From: Deltaproteobacteria bacterium
GTDB taxonomy: Bacteria > Desulfobacterota > Desulfobacteria > Desulfobacterales > C00003060
Direction of reading: 5' to 3'
Length of the DNA stretch: 8,566 nt
Assembly: GCA_003647435.1 (NCBI GenBank)
Contig: QMMV01000060.1
Span: 1-8,566, forward strand
Made by a program: the position numbers and the translations under genes. The notes under the pieces were generated by a model that saw only the letters and a list, made by a program, of their open reading frames with translations, searched no databases and had not been told where the DNA came from. Positions 5,350 to 8,566 of the stretch are shown piece by piece (position 1 is the first letter of the stretch; the number at the start of each line of letters is the position of its first letter).

Positions 5350-6240
5350 TCAGTCCAGAACAATTATAACCCTGCACTTTTTTAAGAACAGGAGATTTTC
5401 AGACGCACCCCGAATCTTCGAGGCATCCGCATTGCTGATAACGAAATCGCACCGACCTGATCCTTGCGCCCTTAAGCCCCGAATGATTAAAGGATTGTCA
5501 GAAACTCTTTGGCTATTCCGGGCAGCTTTGATCTCCTTTTCGTACCTCGCCATCCCATGGTGAACTGCAAATTCGCGGCTTACATAAGCCGAACCGTAGA
5601 CCTCCCTGCCGTCCTCGTCTACGATCCTGACACACATGGCCGGCCGGCCCTTAAGACCGCGGGCATCAAGAATAAGGCCTGTGTATACACCGGCTACGGG
5701 GATTTTGACACCTGGCTTTGTTTCTTCCTCTATCTTTTTCCTCTTTTGGACTCTTGGCGAAATGGTCTTTATGTTTGGGACGTGCTTGATCTCACGGGGC
5801 AGTATGAACTGGGCAAATCCACCATGCAGTTTAAGCCCGAGGGTCAACTCCACCGTACCATCTGACAAATACTCCCGCTTGACTATCTCTGCCACTTTGA
5901 TCATATCTTTTAGCTGCATCCGGATGAGGTCATTCTTCTTTACGAGATCCTCAACCAAAGTAGAAGAATCGATCCTAACACGATTGATTGTTTCAAAAAG
6001 ATGGGAGCGGGCATCCATCTCTGCTTTCGCTTCCGCTGAGCCCTTTTCACCTTTTTGGATTGTCTTTTCAGTCGCCTTTCCAATCCCTTTCGCATAAACA
6101 ATCCCGCGCGACCAGTTAATTACTCCATGGTTATTGACCAGTTCAAGGACCTCGCCACTTTCTCGGGCAAAGCCGTATCCCTGCAAGCCCACAGCCATAA
6201 TGACAATCGCCATAGCCACAAGCAGCTTGCGTTTTTTCAT
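5350..6240 (-). CDS. Exported LPP20/FlgT-like envelope protein
   Basis: 296 residues, first gene of the operon. The signal peptide (KKRK, then LLVAMAIVIMAVGL, probable cleavage after GFA at 23-25) has no lipobox, so the protein is likely periplasmic. Residues about 65-150 resemble the LPP20 / FlgT N-terminal fold: AEAKAEMDARSHLFETINRV, then EIVKREYLSDGTVELTLGLK. A basic linker (about 160-180) leads to a second domain, GVYTGLILDARGLKGRPAMC, ending VIIVLD, which I recognise only as a pattern seen next to LPP20-type domains. A longer frame starts at TTG 6272, but GAGGGAG sits 8 nt before the ATG at 6240. A MITE copy lies 45 nt upstream. Function is unknown; context suggests an outer-membrane-linked complex with the next two products. 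Confidence 0.7.
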   Translation of the reverse strand: MKKRKLLVAMAIVIMAVGLQGYGFARESGEVLELVNNHGVINWSRGIVYAKGIGKATEKTIQKGEKGSAEAKAEMDARSHLFETINRVRIDSSTLVEDLVKKNDLIRMQLKDMIKVAEIVKREYLSDGTVELTLGLKLHGGFAQFILPREIKHVPNIKTISPRVQKRKKIEEETKPGVKIPVAGVYTGLILDARGLKGRPAMCVRIVDEDGREVYGSAYVSREFAVHHGMARYEKEIKAARNSQRVSDNPLIIRGLRAQGSGRCDFVISNADASKIRGASENLLFLKKCRVIIVLD

Positions 6241-6273
6241 GCTTGGTACTCCCTCGGTGAAGGATTTATGCAA

Positions 6274-6279
6274 ATTGTA
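6274..6279 (-). promoter_or_regulatory. Candidate -10 box for the envelope operon beside MITE copy 5
   Basis: Minus-strand TACAAT (6279-6274) matches the -10 consensus at 5 of 6 and lies 33 nt before the ATG at 6240. The 17-nt spacing places the -35 within the MITE (near 6297-6302, no good match), so if this promoter is used its upstream part comes from the inserted element. Confidence 0.25.
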
Positions 6280-6285
6280 TCGTAA

Positions 6286-6340
6286 GTATCAGTTTAGATT
6301 CTTGAAAATGTCTGTTTTTTTGAAATGGCTGAAGTGATAC
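6286..6340 (-). mobile_element. GTAAC/GATAC MITE copy 5, 55 bp, hairpin-less, reversed
   Basis: Read on minus it begins GTATCACTTCAGCCATTTCA, continues AAAAACAGACA, jumps directly to TTTTCAAGAATCTAAACTGATAC (in two pieces matching the other right ends) and lacks CATACGGACTAATA. It is the shortest and most diverged copy. Flanks TATCGTAA (6278-6285) and AATCTTAA (6341-6348) agree at 6 of 8, consistent with a decayed target duplicate. It lies just upstream of the envelope operon. Confidence 0.7.
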
Positions 6341-6455
6341 AATCTTAAAAAGCTTTCTCCCTCATATCTCCATTGAAACTTGTCAGTGGTGACTGCTCGT
6401 CAGATTCTAACCCAATTCAATAATATATATACCGAGGCGTATGAAATATATCAAT

Positions 6456-6593
6456 CCCGAATTTCGCAAGTGTATGTGGAAAAGGTGCCCTGCCCTGTCA
6501 TTGCGAGCGACAGCGAAGCAATTTCTCGGTCACGGGATTGCTTCACCGCTTCGTTCCTCGCAATGATATTTTGAGACCTTTGCGAAATTCGGG
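6456..6593. mobile_element. CATTGCGAG-type palindromic MITE-like element
   Basis: Terminal inverted repeats CCCGAATTTCGCAA (6456-6469) and TTGCGAAATTCGGG (6580-6593) are perfect, and ATCAAT lies directly on both outer sides (6450-6455 and 6594-6599), a possible target duplicate. Inside is the palindrome TCATTGCGAG (6498-6507) / CTCGCAATGA (6557-6566) with AGCGAAGCAAT and ATTGCTTC motifs. Repeats with the CATTGCGAGCGA...GCAATC motif are scattered through many bacterial genomes. No protein is encoded. Confidence 0.65.
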
Positions 6594-6614
6594 ATCAATG
6601 AGAAAATTGCCCTC

Positions 6615-6652
6615 AAAAAAACTGGCCAAAAAAGGGAAACCCCTTCTTGGCC
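6615..6652 (-). terminator. Intrinsic terminator of leuA
   Basis: On the minus strand GGCCAAGAAGGGG, a short loop, and CCCTTTTTTGGCC form a hairpin (6652-6624, with small internal mismatches), followed after AG by seven T (6621-6615). It lies about 210 nt past the leuA stop, so the leuA mRNA would carry a long structured 3' end. It has no T run on the plus side, so it acts in one direction. Confidence 0.75.
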
Positions 6653-6702
6653 GGAACTAAGTTTGATGGTCTTGTAAAACTCCAAATTAAACGGCAAAGA
6701 TG

Positions 6703-6732
6703 TGCAGGGGCGATTCATGAATTGCACCTACA
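6703..6732. repeat. REP-like imperfect palindrome
   Basis: TGCAGGGGCGATTCATGAAT continued by TGCACCTACA reads nearly the same on both strands around the centre ATTCATGAAT, with three mismatched pairs in the arms. It resembles the common AGGGGCGA-TTCGCCCCT class of interspersed palindromes. It lies in the leuA 3' untranslated region. Confidence 0.5.
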
Positions 6733-6745
6733 AGTACTCGGCCGA

Positions 6746-6848
6746 GCTGGCCCCAGCGAAAGCGGAGGAAGGGTGCAGCGCAACGCAGCCCCCGCACGGG
6801 CGGGATTTACGAAGGCATCAAGCTTCGTCTGAATTCCTGCTGTCACCC
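6746..6848. repeat. GC-rich multi-hairpin stretch after leuA
   Basis: Several stems can be drawn: GCTGG/CCAGC (6746-6757), an outer GGGTGCAGC (6771-6779) with GCTGTCACCC (6839-6848, one bulge), and inside it CCCGC/GCGGG (6791-6804) and ACGAAG/CTTCGT (6809-6828). Base composition is richer in G+C than the flanks. It could be a degenerate repeat or a structured 3' untranslated RNA; I do not recognise a named family. Confidence 0.4.
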
Positions 6849-6862
6849 TGTAAAAAAGCAAA

Positions 6863-8395
6863 CTAACAGCCTGATTGACGCGATTGAAGATAGTAGATGC
6901 GATTGACGGCTTCCACATAGGCTCTGGCACTTGCCTCTAAGATGTCCGTACTTGACCCTCGCCCCAGAGTGCGAAAGCTGTCCCGAGCAATGCGGACAGT
7001 GGCAACTCCCATAGCCTCCTTCGTCTCAGTGACAGCCTTGACCTGAAAGTCCTCCAGTTTGTGATAAGCTCCAACAATCTTGTCAATGGCCTTGAAGATA
7101 GCGTCAATAGGCCCGTCGCCCTCTGCAGTTGCCTCTAAGATAACCTCGTTCTTCTGAAGCCTTACCCGGGCCTCCGGAACCTTGCCGTTGCCCGTCTTCA
7201 CCTTATAGGACTCAAAACTGTATAACCTGGTGTCAGCCAGATGGGCAAAGATCACATCCTGTACGATAATGTTTACATCCTCGTCGTAGACGCGCTTCTT
7301 TTTGTCGGCAACGGATAGAAAACGCTCATAGACCGTTTCAAATTCTTCTCCTTTAAGATCATAACCCATCTCCGATATCTTATGCTTCAGGGCATGTCTT
7401 CCCGATCTTGCCGTCAGGACTATAGCGTGTTCGGTTATCCCCACATCTTCCGGGCGAATGATCTCATATGTAGCCCGATCCTTCAGGATGCCATCCTGGT
7501 GGATACCAGATGAATGAGCAAAGGCATTCGCCCCAACAATGGCCTTATTTGCCTGAACCGGCATTCCCATCAGTCGGCTTACCAGGCGGCTTGTTTTGAT
7601 GATCTCACGGGTGTTTACCGAAGTGTAAAAATTGAAATAGTCTTTCCTGGTCTTGATCGCCATTACAATCTCTTCTAAAGAGGCATTACCTGCCCTTTCT
7701 CCAAGACCATTCATGGTGCATTCCACCTGCCTTGCCCCATTTTCTATAGCAATCAGACTGTTAGCTGTTGCCAGCCCCAAATCGTTATGACAGTGAACAC
7801 TGACAACGGTATTTTCTATATTGGGGACTTTTTCCTTGATATACGAAATCAGTTTGCCAAACTGCTGCGGAACCGCGTAGCCAACCGTGTCCGGGATGTT
7901 TACCACAGTGGCCCCCGCGGCAATCACCTGTTCCAGCACTTTTACAAGATAGTCCGGGGCAGTCCGTGAGGCGTCCTCTGTCGAATACTCCACATCGGGA
8001 CAAAGTGATTTGGCAAATTTCAAAGCTTCAAGCCCCCGCTCCAGGGCCTTTTCCCGATCAAGACCAAATTTCTTCTGGATATGAATATCTGAACTACCAA
8101 GGAACACATGAATGCGAGGTTTTTCCGCCTTTTTGATGGCCTCCCAGGCTGTTTCGATATCCTTGCGAACTGCCCTGGCAAGTGCCACAATGGTTGGCCC
8201 CTTAACCTTGCTCGCAATGGCTTTGACAGCCTCAAAGTCGCCGGGAGATGAAATAGGGAATCCTGCTTCAATGGCATCTACCTGTAACCTGGCTAATTGT
8301 AAGGCAATTTCCACTTTTTCTCTCGGATTCAGGCATGCCCCTGGAACTTGTTCTCCATCCCTCAATGTCGTGTCAAAAATAAATATCTTTTCCAT
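6863..8395 (-). CDS. leuA: 2-isopropylmalate synthase
   Basis: Condenses acetyl-CoA with 2-oxoisovalerate to 2-isopropylmalate, the first step specific to leucine synthesis, in the cytoplasm. It has 510 residues, the normal length of the shorter LeuA class. The TIM-barrel catalytic domain opens with FDTTLRDGEQVPG (7-19), has the metal ligands in HCHNDLG (His201, His203), and GLGERAGNA (230-238). SSGIHQDGILKDRATYEI (295-312) is typical of true LeuA. The C-terminal LeuA dimer domain (about 380-500), which binds leucine for feedback inhibition in the family, is present, including GRGSSTDILEASARAYVEAVN (478-498 approx.). Homocitrate or citramalate synthases are less likely. A longer frame runs upstream into a MITE, but AAAGGAAGGGA precedes the ATG at 8395. 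The 3' end leads to a terminator at 6615-6652. Confidence 0.94.
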   Translation of the reverse strand: MEKIFIFDTTLRDGEQVPGACLNPREKVEIALQLARLQVDAIEAGFPISSPGDFEAVKAIASKVKGPTIVALARAVRKDIETAWEAIKKAEKPRIHVFLGSSDIHIQKKFGLDREKALERGLEALKFAKSLCPDVEYSTEDASRTAPDYLVKVLEQVIAAGATVVNIPDTVGYAVPQQFGKLISYIKEKVPNIENTVVSVHCHNDLGLATANSLIAIENGARQVECTMNGLGERAGNASLEEIVMAIKTRKDYFNFYTSVNTREIIKTSRLVSRLMGMPVQANKAIVGANAFAHSSGIHQDGILKDRATYEIIRPEDVGITEHAIVLTARSGRHALKHKISEMGYDLKGEEFETVYERFLSVADKKKRVYDEDVNIIVQDVIFAHLADTRLYSFESYKVKTGNGKVPEARVRLQKNEVILEATAEGDGPIDAIFKAIDKIVGAYHKLEDFQVKAVTETKEAMGVATVRIARDSFRTLGRGSSTDILEASARAYVEAVNRIYYLQSRQSGC

Positions 8396-8440
8396 TGTTC
8401 CCTTCCTTTCATTGCTTCTCGTATCCAAGTTAGAATTATC

Positions 8441-8566
8441 GTAACACTTTAGCTCTTTTAAAAAAACAGATATACGGAGCGGGCAGGCCATCCGATTGGA
8501 GACCGTCTCAAACTCGAGCCTAACTGAGCGTAAAGAAAAAACAGCGCGTAGAAGTTCAAATCAGAT
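8441..8566 (+). mobile_element. GTAAC/GATAC MITE copy 6, hairpin-bearing, right end beyond window
   Basis: The left end GTAACACTTTAGCTCTTTTA, then CAGATATACGGA, is followed by a hairpin arm (8479-8503) differing from that of copy 3 by a single base. The loop then begins CGTCTCAAACTC, the orientation of copy 1 and opposite to copy 3, and diverges from both after 8515 (GAGCCTAACTGAGCG...). The second arm is not reached before the window ends, so the loop here must be longer than in copies 1 and 3 or the element is broken. It lies 45 nt upstream of the leuA ATG, between leuA and whatever drives it. Confidence 0.75.

Larger units (their letters stand above)
6341..6862. other. Gene-free, repeat-rich interval between leuA and the envelope operon
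   Basis: I see no supported gene in these 522 bases; the frames present are short and cross palindromic repeats. Contents in order: about 110 AT-rich bases (6341-6455) that probably include part of the envelope-operon promoter region, an inverted-repeat element (6456-6593), the leuA terminator (6615-6652), a REP-like palindrome (6703-6732), and a GC-rich multi-hairpin stretch (6746-6848). Confidence 0.6.

Noticed and set aside
6530..6930. Several short frames between leuA and the envelope operon
   Set aside because: They run through palindromic repeats, the terminator and the end of leuA, and look non-coding.
8396..8491. N-terminal extension of leuA from 8491
   Set aside because: The extra 32 codons come from the MITE and the leader; the ATG at 8395 has a strong ribosome binding site and gives the family N-terminus.
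1..8566. CRISPR array
   Set aside because: Repeats are dispersed and inverted-repeat bounded, with no regular spacing or spacers and no cas genes.

Overview
This is a bacterial chromosomal window. It holds seven confident protein genes (pyrD on +; a hotdog thioesterase, pgsA, three envelope-protein genes and leuA on -), one tRNA gene, and an unusually dense set of small non-coding repeats. The protein types suggest a Gram-negative, probably a Desulfobacterota (deltaproteobacterial) sulfate-reducer-type genome: class 1B dihydroorotate dehydrogenase, FlgT/LPP20-like periplasmic proteins next to a TPR lipoprotein, and CATTGCGAG-type interspersed repeats. No rRNA or marker gene is present, so the lineage is an inference. 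There is no transposase, CRISPR array or phage gene.

Layout. 1-420 has no intact large gene: it holds two copies of a small terminal-inverted-repeat element and two short broken reading frames. 421-979 (-) is a PaaI-type thioesterase preceded by an apparent 35-codon gene, with a visible promoter and a palindromic operator-like site at 1003-1055. 1070-1368 is a nested pair of repeats. 1694-2611 (+) is pyrD. 2664-2738 (-) is tRNA-Val(GAC), followed at 2759-2823 by another repeat copy. 2860-6240 (-) is a four-gene operon read in the order LPP20-like protein, TPR lipoprotein, FlgT-like protein, pgsA. 6286-6862 is repeat-rich and contains the leuA terminator. 6863-8395 (-) is leuA, and a last repeat copy starts at 8441 and runs off the end.

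How the genes fit together. leuA (leucine synthesis) and pyrD (pyrimidine synthesis) are housekeeping genes. The operon 6240->2860 encodes three exported proteins of the outer membrane/periplasm plus a membrane enzyme for phosphatidylglycerol synthesis, so it looks like an envelope-biogenesis unit.

The most unusual content is the repeat family, called here the GTAAC/GATAC element. Six copies lie in 8.6 kb, all between large genes. The ends are imperfect inverted repeats (GTAACACTTTAGC... and GTATCAGTTTAGC...). Two copies have perfect 8-bp target duplications, and two more have 6-of-8 matches. Three copies carry a long hairpin module at the same internal place. In the two complete hairpins the arms are perfectly paired although their sequences differ between copies, while the loop is conserved but occurs in both orientations. 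One copy has split a short reading frame that can be rejoined exactly by removing the element and one target duplicate. I regard this as a non-autonomous transposable element (MITE) family whose hairpin module may flip or be repaired as a palindrome.
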